22,680 nucleotides of DNA, from contig CAUCXP010000004.1 in the NCBI GenBank assembly GCA_958446785.1, positions 1 through 22,680 of the forward strand, given 5' to 3'. The DNA comes from an uncultured Collinsella sp. (GTDB taxonomy: Bacteria > Actinomycetota > Coriobacteriia > Coriobacteriales > Coriobacteriaceae). Shown one piece after another: positions 7,905 through 15,709 of the stretch. The notes under the pieces were generated by a model that saw nothing but the letters and a program-made list of their open reading frames with translations, did not search any database and was not told the DNA's origin. Made by a program: the position numbers and the translations under genes. The number at the start of each line of letters is the position of its first letter. The stretch's first letter is position 1.

Positions 7905-7932
7905 GTTACGCGGTTTGGTAAAACCGCGTAAC
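7905..7932 (-). terminator. Perfect 12-bp hairpin at the glmM stop
   Basis: GTTACGCGGTTT and AAACCGCGTAAC form a perfect stem with a GGTA loop (TACC on the minus strand). The stem begins at the last base of the glmM stop codon. There is no U-run after it, so it may protect the 3' end or act with the hairpin 50 bp further on rather than being a simple intrinsic terminator. Confidence 0.6.
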
Positions 7933-9263
7933 TACAGAGCCTCGAGTGCGTTGGCGATGCGCTTCATGGCGGCATCGGCGGATGCTTGGTCGGGCGCCTC
8001 GGCCAGCACGCGGATAACCGACTCGGTTCCGCTCTTGCGTACGAGCACGCGGCCCTCGCCTGCCAGCGCAGCCTCGGCCTCGGCGATGGCGTTCTGCACG
8101 CCCATGTTCTCGAGCGCGGCGTCCTTGTCCGCCACGCGCACGGCCACCTGCGCCTGCGGTAGCAGCTTGCACGGAGCCGTGAGCTGCGAGAGCGTCTCGC
8201 GCTCGGCGCGGATCACTTCCATCACGCGCAGCGAGGTCATAATGCCGTCGCCCGTGCGCTCGATATCGCCAAAGATCGTATGGCCCGTCTGCTCGCCGCC
8301 CAGGCTGTAACCGCCCTCGCGCATCTTGGCATACACGTGACGGTCGCCCACACCGCTGGTCACGGCACTTAGGCCGGCAAGCTCCAACGACTTGATCAGG
8401 CCAAAGTTGCTGGCAATCGTCGGAACCACGGTACCGCCCGAAAGGCGACCGTGCTTGTTCAGGTACACGCCGCACACGTACAGGATCTGGTCGCCATCGA
8501 CCACGCGGCCGCGCTCGTCCACGGCCAGGCAGCGGTCGGCATCGCCGTCATAGGCAAAGCCCACGTCCAAGCCCTGCTCCACCACGTGGCGCTGCAGACG
8601 CTCCATATGCGTGGAGCCGCAGTCGACGTTGATGTTAAAACCATCAGGCGCGGCATTGATCACGCGCACGTCGGCGCCCAGCGCGTCGAACACCGGCTTG
8701 GCCACCGAGGACGCCGAGCCGTTGGCGCAGTCGATGCCGATCTTGACGCCCTGCAGCGAAAAGTTCGCGCTGGCGATGAGCGAGGCAATGTAGCGGTTGC
8801 GGCCCTGCATGTAGTCCACCGTGGCGCCGATGTGGTTGCCCGTGGCCAGCGGCACCTCGCTCTTGCCATCGACGTAGTCCTCGATGAGCTCCAGTACGTC
8901 CTCGTCCATCTTAAAACCGTCGCTATTGACGAGTTTAATGCCGTTATCGCAAAACGGGTTGTGGCTCGCGCTGATCATGATGCCGCAATCGAAGCAGCCT
9001 TCCACGGTCTGATGCGCTACGCCCGGCGTGGGGATCACGTGCAGCATATAGGCGTCCGCGCCGCTCGCGACCAAGCCGCTCACCAGCGCCGCCTCAAACA
9101 TATAACTCGAGCGACGCGTGTCCTTACCCACGATGACGCGCGCCTTGCGCTCGCGGTTGGCGCCGTAATACCAGCCCACAAAACGGCCAATCTTATAAGC
9201 GTGCTCTACCGTCAGCCCAACGTTAGCCTCACCGCGAAAGCCGTCGGTGCCAAAGTACTTCAT
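7932..9263 (-). CDS. glmM: Phosphoglucosamine mutase
   Basis: The 443-aa product starts MKYFGTDGFRGEAN, which separates GlmM from phosphomannomutases. The catalytic phosphoserine is Ser100 in SASHNPFCDNG, the metal loop is DGDADRCL, and the phosphate-binding loop VRKSGTESVIRV sits near the C-terminus. It converts glucosamine-6-phosphate to glucosamine-1-phosphate, the step before UDP-GlcNAc for peptidoglycan. AAGGAG lies 6 bp upstream of the ATG. The gene sits 83 bp after a DUF4012 protein on the same strand, with a terminator hairpin between them, so any own promoter must lie inside the DUF4012 gene or transcription must read through. Confidence 0.97.
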   Translation of the reverse strand: MKYFGTDGFRGEANVGLTVEHAYKIGRFVGWYYGANRERKARVIVGKDTRRSSYMFEAALVSGLVASGADAYMLHVIPTPGVAHQTVEGCFDCGIMISASHNPFCDNGIKLVNSDGFKMDEDVLELIEDYVDGKSEVPLATGNHIGATVDYMQGRNRYIASLIASANFSLQGVKIGIDCANGSASSVAKPVFDALGADVRVINAAPDGFNINVDCGSTHMERLQRHVVEQGLDVGFAYDGDADRCLAVDERGRVVDGDQILYVCGVYLNKHGRLSGGTVVPTIASNFGLIKSLELAGLSAVTSGVGDRHVYAKMREGGYSLGGEQTGHTIFGDIERTGDGIMTSLRVMEVIRAERETLSQLTAPCKLLPQAQVAVRVADKDAALENMGVQNAIAEAEAALAGEGRVLVRKSGTESVIRVLAEAPDQASADAAMKRIANALEAL

Positions 9264-9282
9264 GCGCTCTCCTTACAAAATA

Positions 9283-9309
9283 GGGGCGAACAGATTGCCT
9301 GTCCGCCCC
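9283..9309 (-). terminator. Intrinsic terminator after the DUF4012 gene, just ahead of glmM
   Basis: GGGGCG-A-ACAG (9283-9293) pairs with CTGT-C-CGCCCC (9299-9309); on the minus strand it is followed by TATTTTG and then directly by the glmM ribosome site. Confidence 0.7.
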
Positions 9310-9346
9310 AAAATGGTACTCGATTATCTGCGCTACCAGAAAAACC

Positions 9347-11659
9347 CTACGCCGACGCGCTGTCGCGAGCCGCCTGGCATGTAGGAGTCTGACGCAGCGT
9401 AAGCGGCTTGTCCCCCGCCTCGGCTGACGTGGTCAGCGTATATGTGATCGTCGTCGTCTCGCCAGCATGCAGGTCAACGGTGCCCGAATAGAAGGGGATT
9501 CCATGCCACGTAGCGGCGCCAAGACCAAACTGGGTGCCCTCGACGGTCAGATCAGTAATGTTGCCGCCCGTCGGGGCAAACAACGAGACATTCAGACGCT
9601 CGTCGTCGCGCGCGGCATCGGGCGCGCTCGCCGCGACGTAGTCGGGCAGCTTGCCGGCCTCCTCCTGCGTCATGATGTTCGTCAGGGTAACGGCGATGCG
9701 ATACGAGCATGTGCCGTCACCGTTCTTGATGCCCTGGCCAATCTGCGTATCGGCATTCAGGTACCAGTCGAGCTTGGAGAAGCTCAGGTTGTTAAAGTAG
9801 ACACCAGCAACGGGATCTTCACTCGGGTCATCCGGATCGGGCAGCGAGGCGTCGATGTTCATCTCCTTGATAGCGTTCTGCTCGTCATCGTTTTTCATCC
9901 ACGCGATCAGGCGGCCCTCTTCGGCACCGCGCTCAACGGCGCTGACAAGCTTCGTAACATCGACATCGCCGATACCGCCAAGGATCTTGTCGAAGGCAGC
10001 GCTGGCGACGGATGCAAAGATGCCGTCCGACTCCTCGACCGGATAGTTCCAGTACACATCGTGCATGAGGACCTTTGCGGCGTTGGTGCCGTCGACAACC
10101 GTTCCGTCGGGCAGCGACACGTTACCGACCAGGCCCAGCAGATACTGCAGGAACACCGGGTCGATGCCGACGACGCCATCAACGTCCTGCCCATATTGGG
10201 ACTTCCACAGCGCGGCGACACGCTGCGAGTTGCGGGGCCAATCAGGCGAATAGGTATTGCCCGAGTTGTACAGGTTACTGTGGTTGCCGAACAGCGCCTC
10301 ATCCTCTTCGTCGACACTCTCGACTGCCTCATCCTCACTGAGCCCAATGCGGGGAACAAACTCGCCAATCGACATCTGGCCGTCGGTGACCGAAATCAAA
10401 CCTTGCGAACCGCCAAAGCCGCCGCAGGCACGAATTTCGACGTTGTTCATGGCGTACACAAGGTAGTTACGCGTCTGGCCGTTGGCGCCGAGCATCTGGG
10501 GAAGGACGGGGGCGACCTTCTCCGCCGCGTCAACCGCGCCGTTGAGGGTGGCAAAGCCGTCCTTGGCCTTATCGACCAGCTCGGTCACCTGGGAAATATG
10601 AGTATCGCCAATGCCCTGGATCTTCTCGTTGGCGCTCTTGAACACCTTGGAGCTATCGGAAAGCGAATCGGCAACGGCCTGCAGCGCGGACACGTTAATC
10701 ATGCCGTCCTGAAACAGCTTGCCGGGCGTGGCCTGCGAAAGGTTATCGGCCATGGGAACCAGCGCATTGCTCGAGACATCGGACAGGGCATCGATCATGG
10801 TGCGGGCCGCATTGATGTCGCTGCCATACACCGGGATAAACGAAGCCGCCGTCCACAGCGGGCTCGAGGTCTCCGCCTTCATGCTGTCGCAAAGCTCATC
10901 AATCTTCTTCGCGTCGTCAGGCAGCGTCGAAAAATCGCCCGACGTGACCTTGTCCTTAAGGCCACCGACAATCTCGACGGCCTCCTTCGCTTCACTCTTT
11001 ACGGTCTTTGCCGAGTTAAGCAGCATAAAGCCGCTTGCGCCAAGCGCAACGAGAAGCACCGCGACTACAGCGGCAATAATGGCGCCGGTGTGACGCTTTT
11101 TGCGTTCGCCCTTGCGATGGCGATGACGGACCAGACCGTCAGAGGTCGAACTCGACGAAGCGTCGCTACCGTAGTTCAAGCCAAAATCGTAATAATCCTC
11201 CTTGGAACCCGAGCCCGCAAACTCGGCACCGCTATCATCCAGGCGGGCAAACGTGCCAGTCTCGGAGGCGCCGGTATAGATCGTGCCAAGGTTACCCGTA
11301 AGCCCCGCGCCACCGGCAGAGGGAGTATTGTTGGCGGCCTTGCCGGCATTAACGTTGCCGGCGGCATTCGCGGCGTTGGTAGCACCTGCGTTGTTCGCGG
11401 GTACCGAAGGAGCCCCACTCGGCTGCGACGTGGAGGTTGCACCGCCCGCAAAGACATTCCCTCTTGCACGGCCGGTCTTTTTTGCCTTTTGTGACTGCTC
11501 GTACAGAGCGGTAAACATCGCCGTCTCGCCCGGGGACACGCGCTTACCGGAACCGCCCTGTCCAGTGCCGCCCGGCGTGCCGGCCTTACCAGCCCCGTTC
11601 GGACGCGGCGGAACTGCAGGACGGCCGCTATCGCTGCCCTTAAAGTGATTACCAGCCAT
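9347..11659 (-). CDS. DUF4012 domain membrane protein with long disordered N-terminus
   Basis: The 770-aa product starts MAGNHFKGSDSGRP at 11659, with AGGA 7 bp upstream; a start 27 bp earlier has no ribosome site. Residues 1-185 are low-complexity, rich in Gly, Ala, Asn, Pro and Thr, then a basic RHRHRKGERKKRH stretch, one membrane helix (about 190-213, IIAAVVAVLLVALGASGF) and a large extracytoplasmic part. That part resembles DUF4012 (for example SSPLWTAASFIPVYGSDINA and RNYLVYAMNNVEIRACGGF), a family often near capsule and surface polysaccharide genes in Actinomycetota and of unknown function. The topology suggests N-in, C-out. A 6-bp inverted repeat lies 37 bp upstream. Its neighbour glmM makes a cell-wall precursor, but a functional link is only inference. 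Confidence 0.9.
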   Translation of the reverse strand: MAGNHFKGSDSGRPAVPPRPNGAGKAGTPGGTGQGGSGKRVSPGETAMFTALYEQSQKAKKTGRARGNVFAGGATSTSQPSGAPSVPANNAGATNAANAAGNVNAGKAANNTPSAGGAGLTGNLGTIYTGASETGTFARLDDSGAEFAGSGSKEDYYDFGLNYGSDASSSSTSDGLVRHRHRKGERKKRHTGAIIAAVVAVLLVALGASGFMLLNSAKTVKSEAKEAVEIVGGLKDKVTSGDFSTLPDDAKKIDELCDSMKAETSSPLWTAASFIPVYGSDINAARTMIDALSDVSSNALVPMADNLSQATPGKLFQDGMINVSALQAVADSLSDSSKVFKSANEKIQGIGDTHISQVTELVDKAKDGFATLNGAVDAAEKVAPVLPQMLGANGQTRNYLVYAMNNVEIRACGGFGGSQGLISVTDGQMSIGEFVPRIGLSEDEAVESVDEEDEALFGNHSNLYNSGNTYSPDWPRNSQRVAALWKSQYGQDVDGVVGIDPVFLQYLLGLVGNVSLPDGTVVDGTNAAKVLMHDVYWNYPVEESDGIFASVASAAFDKILGGIGDVDVTKLVSAVERGAEEGRLIAWMKNDDEQNAIKEMNIDASLPDPDDPSEDPVAGVYFNNLSFSKLDWYLNADTQIGQGIKNGDGTCSYRIAVTLTNIMTQEEAGKLPDYVAASAPDAARDDERLNVSLFAPTGGNITDLTVEGTQFGLGAATWHGIPFYSGTVDLHAGETTTITYTLTTSAEAGDKPLTLRQTPTCQAARDSASA

Positions 11660-11695
11660 AAAGAAATCCTCGCAATTGAGTCGCAATGAAAAAGT

Positions 11696-11717
11696 CCATA
11701 ACGTTACTAGTTTATGG
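11696..11717. promoter_or_regulatory. Small inverted repeat upstream of the DUF4012 gene
   Basis: CCATAA-N10-TTATGG lies 37-58 bp before the ATG on the minus strand, where a promoter or operator would be expected. It could bind a dimeric regulator; with 6-bp arms chance occurrence is possible. Confidence 0.35.
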
Positions 11718-11808
11718 CATTTTGGGCATCGACAGCTAAACTCCAGACACGGACATCAATTGGCGAAAATGCGGCACAACACCTTTTCCGTCTTGGCGGC
11801 GGCGCCAG

Positions 11809-12831
11809 CTACACCGTGAGGAACATCATCACGATGATCATGGCAAAGCCGATAAGGTCGGTCGGCAAAAACACCGTGCCCAGCATAACGGCGCTGGTGA
11901 TGGTCGCCGAAACCGGCTCCACAGTTCCGATGAGACTCGCACGCACCGAGCCGATGTCCTTAACGCCCTGCATATAGAGCATGTAAGCAAAAAACGAGCC
12001 GATAACCACGAACACCGCGAGCGCCTCGACGCCGGCAGCGTCGAGTGCCGGCATATGCGCCCAAGGCTGCACGAAGACGCACGAGACCACGCCCGCCGTG
12101 AGCATTGCCGAGCCCGTGACGATTGGGCTGCCGTATTCGGGCAGGATCTTGGCGGGAATCACCGCCATACACGTGGCGCTGACCGCACACATAAGACCTG
12201 CTGCCAGGCCAAGTGGCGAGATATTCAGGCTGGTGGGGTCGCCGCCGGTGGCGATTAAAAAGGTTCCACCCAGAGCCAGGCCAATGCCGATGACTTCGCG
12301 AGTACGCGGCATGCGGCGATCGGTCACGCAGGTGTAGCCCATGATGATAACGAGCTGCAGGCACTGGAGCACCGTCGCGGTTCCGGCGTTCGTCAGGCGC
12401 ACGGCCGAAAGATAGCAAAACTGGTTGAACAGCAGACCAAAGGCGGTAAAGAGCAGCAGCTGTTTGCGATCGGCGGGTGTGGTCCAGAGCTTAATCAGGC
12501 GCTCGCGGTCGCGCGTAACAACCACGGCCATAAAGAGTAGACCGGCGAGAATCTGACGCACGCTCATAAGCCACAAGGTGTCGACGTGGTAGGTATCGAA
12601 CAGAAAGCTCGCGCTGGTGCCCGAGAAGCCCCAAAACGAACCGCCCACCAACGTAGCCAAGACGCCCGTGATCATCTTGCGCGTCGAAGCGCTGTTCAGG
12701 CGCTCGCGCCAAGCGCGGCGGGTGCTACGGCTGAGCTCGTCGGTGCCCTCGGGCACATCAATGTTCGATATATCGGTCATCGGCACCGAAGCCCCTGCGC
12801 CTTCGACCTGCTCGACACGCTCTTTGCTCAT
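11809..12831 (-). CDS. EamA/DMT-family transporter
   Basis: The 340-aa product begins MSKERVEQVEG at 12831, with GAGGG 8 bp upstream. A hydrophilic N-terminal tail of about 50 residues precedes ten predicted membrane helices arranged as two EamA repeats. The first repeat starts at GVLATLVGGSFWGFSGTSA and the second at LGLAAGLMCAVSATCMAVIP. The FWGFSGT and GSVRASLIGTVEPVSA blocks are typical of the 10-TM drug/metabolite transporter superfamily. Members move amino acids, nucleotides or sugars; the substrate cannot be read from sequence. It is transcribed towards the DUF4012 gene with a 149-bp gap, and divergently from the tRNA-Val gene. The upstream sequence shows no clear promoter. Confidence 0.9.
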   Translation of the reverse strand: MSKERVEQVEGAGASVPMTDISNIDVPEGTDELSRSTRRAWRERLNSASTRKMITGVLATLVGGSFWGFSGTSASFLFDTYHVDTLWLMSVRQILAGLLFMAVVVTRDRERLIKLWTTPADRKQLLLFTAFGLLFNQFCYLSAVRLTNAGTATVLQCLQLVIIMGYTCVTDRRMPRTREVIGIGLALGGTFLIATGGDPTSLNISPLGLAAGLMCAVSATCMAVIPAKILPEYGSPIVTGSAMLTAGVVSCVFVQPWAHMPALDAAGVEALAVFVVIGSFFAYMLYMQGVKDIGSVRASLIGTVEPVSATITSAVMLGTVFLPTDLIGFAMIIVMMFLTV

Positions 12832-13062
12832 TCCATTCCCTCGAAGCAGCCTGGAAACAATTCGGCTTACCTTACCACGGCGAAGGCACCAGCTGGAGGC
12901 TTGTCCGCTTATCGGTAGGACAATTCCGCAGACGTCTTTCCATAGCTCGATACCGCAATGGCCTTGCATTATGCGACAGTCAAATCGCGGCAGCAGGCTC
13001 TTTTGAAATGGATATGACAAAGCCCCCGAATTCCACAATGTAAGCGATTTTTAAAAATGTTC
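12832..13062. other. Intergenic region between DMT transporter and tRNA-Val promoter
   Basis: No gene is seen. It contains an inverted repeat TTGTCC-N11-GGACAA near 12901-12923. Nothing else recognisable is visible. Confidence 0.4.
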
Positions 13063-13091
13063 TTGCCACCGAGTTCAGGCTCCGTTATATT
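13063..13091 (+). promoter_or_regulatory. Promoter of tRNA-Val
   Basis: TTGCCA (13063-13068) and TATATT (13086-13091) are separated by 17 bp, a good sigma-70-type match, and place the transcript start about 20 bp before the tRNA. Confidence 0.75.
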
Positions 13092-13120
13092 ATCCCTTGC
13101 GCGCTTGCGCACCCTTGATC

Positions 13121-13195
13121 GGGCGTTTAGCTCAGGGGGAGAGCGCTTCCCTGACACGGAAGAGGTCAGAAGTTCAAATCTTCTAACGCCCACCA
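13121..13195 (+). tRNA. tRNA-Val (anticodon GAC)
   Basis: The 75-nt cloverleaf is complete: acceptor GGGCGTT/AACGCCC, D arm GCTC/GAGC, anticodon stem CTTCC/GGAAG around loop CTGACAC (anticodon GAC, reading GUC and GUU), T stem AGAAG/CTTCT with loop TTCAAAT. The 3' CCA is encoded in the DNA. It has its own promoter and terminator. Confidence 0.97.
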
Positions 13196-13203
13196 AATGT
13201 TCG

Positions 13204-13243
13204 CAGCTCAGAGGCTATGTCCTCTGGGCTGTTTTGTTTTTTG
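13204..13243 (+). terminator. Intrinsic terminator of tRNA-Val
   Basis: CAGCTCAGAGG and CCTCTGGGCTG form an 11-bp stem (one G-T pair) with loop CTATGT, followed by TTTTGTTTTTTG. Confidence 0.93.
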
Positions 13244-13530
13244 TCGCTAAATCCGCTGGCAGTTCCAACCGTCATCGCAACGTAACAACAATTCACCTGA
13301 CGAATGGCAGCCAAATATATTCAATACCCCAACATCAACAATAGCCAGGCACAAAACTGCGCCGCAAGCTGCTCCAACCGCCCAACTGGTCAAAAGCCGA
13401 CCATCTACTTGCCAATTTATCTAACGGCGTAACCAAGCAGTCCGCGCCGCAACTTCTCAACAAAACGCCGCGATGTCTGCGCCCTGCGGTATCCTTGAGC
13501 CACTCGCACCTGCAGCACCAAGGAGCCGCC
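13244..13530. other. Intergenic region after tRNA-Val
   Basis: About 290 bp with no convincing gene. It looks AT-richer than its surroundings near 13300-13330. A TATCCT at about 13490 could be a -10 box for the DUF5710 gene, without a good -35. No copy of the tRNA 3' end is visible that would mark an attachment site. Confidence 0.4.
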
Positions 13531-14217
13531 ATGCGCACCGAGCTCGATGTCCCCTTTTCGCACAAAGAAGAAGCCAAAGCGCTGGGCGCCAAATGGGACC
13601 GGACCAAGAAGATCTGGTATGTACCCAGCGGCGTCAACCCCGAGCCCTTTGCCGAGTGGCTGCCCGGTGTTGACCGATCCGACCCCTCAGCGCCGTATAT
13701 ATATCTAGTACTGGGCAAGCGCGAGTGCTGGAAGTGTCACAAAGAGACCTCGGTCGCGGCCTTCGGCATTCCCTATCGAACCGATAACGACGAGAGCATC
13801 GCCATCGCGCACGCGCCCAACGAAGCCGGGCACATTGCCATCGACACGGCCAACGCCAACGCACTCGCCATCGTGCCCGCTCTTGGCTGCGTGCCGGGCG
13901 AGATCCGCGACTACCTTCATAAGCGCTGCGGCTACAAGCCCGTAGGCGCGCGAGCCTCCAAAGCCCCGTCGCTCGGCAACACGTGCACCATTTGCGACGC
14001 GCTGCAAGGCAGCCGCTATCTGTTCGAGGAGCCCTCGTCCCCGTTTGCCCTCACTGCCATCAACAAGCTGCCGGCACTGGAGTTTGTACGCGTCGAAGTT
14101 GCCGGCGTCTTTGGCGTCCCGGCCACGCGCACCGACTTTGACCAGGCGCTCTTTACCTGGGCACGCGACCATCACGCCGAGTTTCACAGGCAACTCGGTG
14201 AGGGGGTTTATTTATAG
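13531..14217 (+). CDS. DUF5710 domain protein with two Cys pairs, function unknown
   Basis: The start is the ATG at 13531 with AAGGAG 5 bp before it, giving 228 aa. Residues 2-40 match DUF5710 (LDVPFSHKEEAKALGAKWDR then KKIWYVPSGV), a small module often attached to primase or toprim-like proteins and thought to bind nucleic acid or partners. The remainder is not recognised: it holds CWKC near residue 70 and CTIC near residue 155, which could share one zinc ion. A downstream aromatic, acidic segment (FDQALFTWARDHHAEF) ends the protein. No membrane segment is seen. It stands alone on the plus strand, tail-to-tail with two small Cys-pair proteins 38 bp away. DUF5710 is fairly sure; the biological role is unknown. 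Confidence 0.8.
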   Translation: MRTELDVPFSHKEEAKALGAKWDRTKKIWYVPSGVNPEPFAEWLPGVDRSDPSAPYIYLVLGKRECWKCHKETSVAAFGIPYRTDNDESIAIAHAPNEAGHIAIDTANANALAIVPALGCVPGEIRDYLHKRCGYKPVGARASKAPSLGNTCTICDALQGSRYLFEEPSSPFALTAINKLPALEFVRVEVAGVFGVPATRTDFDQALFTWARDHHAEFHRQLGEGVYL

Positions 14218-14255
14218 GGACAGAGATGCCTTCACAGCCAGCTCCTCCGCATCAC

Positions 14256-14516
14256 CTATCCCTCGTCGCCGGCGTCATACACGATATCGAGGCCACAAAC
14301 AAGGCATTTCTCCTGATACACCGGCATATGAACGCCTGTCCGTTTTCTCACTTCGTCGCTAAGTCTGTCGCACGCATCGATGAACCGAATGTCGAGGCAC
14401 GGTATTTGCGAGCCGCAGCAAGGACAGGCGACGACAAACGACCCGCAATCAACTTCTACGCTCGGAAACATTTTGTTGTCTATAAGGGCGCACGGCAGTT
14501 TTCCGTACTTCCCCAT
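14256..14516 (-). CDS. Small Cys-pair protein, possible zinc ribbon (maybe 3' part of a broken gene)
   Basis: From the ATG at 14516 the product is 86 aa, with CPCC and, about 45 residues later, CLVC: a likely four-Cys zinc site. The family is not recognised. The same frame stays open to GTG at 14612 or ATG at 14606, and the upstream residues (such as ARLPVHALPDLYSERGASVS) look protein-like, so this frame may continue the upstream gene after a frameshift. If separate, it begins 20 bp after the upstream stop with a distant GAGG as ribosome site, and would be co-transcribed. Base composition looks AT-richer than neighbouring housekeeping genes, hinting at acquisition by transfer. Confidence 0.55.
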   Translation of the reverse strand: MGKYGKLPCALIDNKMFPSVEVDCGSFVVACPCCGSQIPCLDIRFIDACDRLSDEVRKRTGVHMPVYQEKCLVCGLDIVYDAGDEG

Positions 14517-14536
14517 CGCAATATCGCCTCGCCAGC

Positions 14537-15106
14537 TCACGCTCGCTCCCCTCTCGCTATACAAATCAGGAAGAGCATGCACCGGCAGGCGTGCGCGAGA
14601 TTGCATCGCCACGCGATCCGATCAAACAGCACGATCGTAAAAGACCGCCAAAGCCAAATTTCATCGTCGGTCGCACCCTGTCCGGCAAACTCAATATCGA
14701 CGGGTATGTGCTTCAGATAACTCATGTCGGGCGCAAAACGAGGGTCCGGTCCGCCTTTATGAACAGGACCGTGCAGAACAAACCATCCGTTTTCGGGCTC
14801 GAACCGCTCAACAAACGCAAGGCCGAGCACCTTATAGCCCACCTCAGTTGCAAATATGACTCCGACTGGGACGCCACATTCCATGCAGTTGAGCATTTTA
14901 CGGTTGTAATTCTGGTCTCGAAAACCAACGGTACCCGGCGCTTGAACCGAGTACTTAATGACCCACGTACCATCGTCCAAATAGAGCGGAGGCACATTGT
15001 TGATGCTCTCGGTTTGCCGCTGGCGCGCTTGTACCCCGCTACCCCACTCCCCTGTATACTGATGTAGCACGTGTTTCATCCGGGCTTGTTGGGCCGGATT
15101 GTTCAT
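14537..15106 (-). CDS. Uncharacterised protein with a CxxC pair
   Basis: The longest reading gives 189 aa from ATG 15106, but neither this ATG nor the one at 15079 (MKHVLHQYTGEWGS) has a ribosome site, so the start is uncertain. The middle carries CMECGVPVGVIFATEVGY, one CxxC pair, followed by a His/Pro/Gly-rich GWFVLHGPVHKGG. The last 25 residues (WRCNLAHACRCMLFLICIAR) look less protein-like and overlap the next frame by 76 bp, so a frameshift there is possible. No family is recognised. It is transcribed divergently from the 15118 gene, whose start is only 11 bp away, so the two 5' ends or promoters must overlap. Confidence 0.6.
   Translation of the reverse strand: MNNPAQQARMKHVLHQYTGEWGSGVQARQRQTESINNVPPLYLDDGTWVIKYSVQAPGTVGFRDQNYNRKMLNCMECGVPVGVIFATEVGYKVLGLAFVERFEPENGWFVLHGPVHKGGPDPRFAPDMSYLKHIPVDIEFAGQGATDDEIWLWRSFTIVLFDRIAWRCNLAHACRCMLFLICIARGERA
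15055..15060 (+). promoter_or_regulatory. Possible -10 box for the 15118 gene
   Basis: TATACT preceded by TG lies about 58 bp before the start. No good -35 is seen. The assignment is tentative. Confidence 0.3.
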
Positions 15107-15117
15107 GGGAGGGTCTT

Positions 15118-15609
15118 ATGGCTGCTTCGAATCCGCCTAAGGGGAGCGTTTCTTCTTCGTCCATCAAGCCGGTTACGCGCAAGGCCGTGCGTTGCCAGCG
15201 CGAGGTCGCCTGGCTTGTCACGCAGGCGGCGGGCAGGCTTGTGGCGACCACTCAGGACGTCAATGCGCCTACGCCGAGCTTTGTGTTAGCGGCGGCGCTG
15301 GATTTTGTGCGCCAATTGGAGCTTGCCGCGCAGGATGCCAGCGGCCACCTCGACTACCAGAATGTTATGGCGCCCGACCTGCAAACGTTCTGTCACATGG
15401 CCAAGTTGCCCGCCGCGCCCAATGCGCTTTCGGACGCAGGCTACATGTTTACGCTTTCGGGCGCGGACCTTATCCGCGATATCTACGCATACTGCAGCGA
15501 GCTCGCCGAGCGCAGCGTCTTTGGCACGGCTGAAGTCAAACCGGGAAATGTCATCAAGCTGGTTCTCAGGCTGTTCCTGATGGACGGGTTCGGGGCCATG
15601 CCGGCGTAA
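15118..15609 (+). CDS. Hypothetical protein, 163 aa
   Basis: A strong ribosome site GGGAGGG lies 4 bp before the ATG, which supports translation. The product has a Ser/Pro/Lys-rich first 20 residues and then a mostly helical, soluble sequence (for example REVAWLVTQAAGRLVATTQD and LSGADLIRDIYAYCSELAER). There is no signal peptide or membrane segment. The end (KPGNVIKLVLRLFLMDGFGA) is hydrophobic. I do not recognise a family; a coriobacterial conserved protein is likely. It ends 100 bp before the convergent AlbA_2 regulator gene, with a hairpin between. Confidence 0.75.
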   Translation: MAASNPPKGSVSSSSIKPVTRKAVRCQREVAWLVTQAAGRLVATTQDVNAPTPSFVLAAALDFVRQLELAAQDASGHLDYQNVMAPDLQTFCHMAKLPAAPNALSDAGYMFTLSGADLIRDIYAYCSELAERSVFGTAEVKPGNVIKLVLRLFLMDGFGAMPA

Positions 15610-15655
15610 GCCGAGTCTTTAGCATCACCGTCGACTGGGCAACAACCGCTTTACC

Positions 15656-15704
15656 TTAGTGGGCGCCAATCGAGGGTCGATTATTGGGTCGCCTCGTCCA
15701 CTAA
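15656..15704. terminator. Bidirectional hairpin between convergent genes
   Basis: TTAGTGG (15656-15662) and CCACTAA (15698-15704) enclose inner pairs GCG/CGC, CCAAT/ATTGG and TCGA/TCGA. There is no strong U-run, so termination is inferred from its place between two converging stops. Confidence 0.5.
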
Positions 15705-15709
15705 CGCAT

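Noticed and set aside
9467..11494. 675-codon plus-strand frame across the DUF4012 gene
   Set aside because: No recognisable domain; the minus-strand protein has a membrane helix, DUF4012 motifs and a ribosome site.
13121..13195. Attachment-site duplication of the tRNA-Val 3' end
   Set aside because: I found no second copy of the tRNA 3' end within the window.
14591..15067. Plus-strand 158-codon frame opposite the Cys-pair protein
   Set aside because: No ribosome site; the minus strand carries the CxxC motifs, so it is favoured, though not with full certainty.
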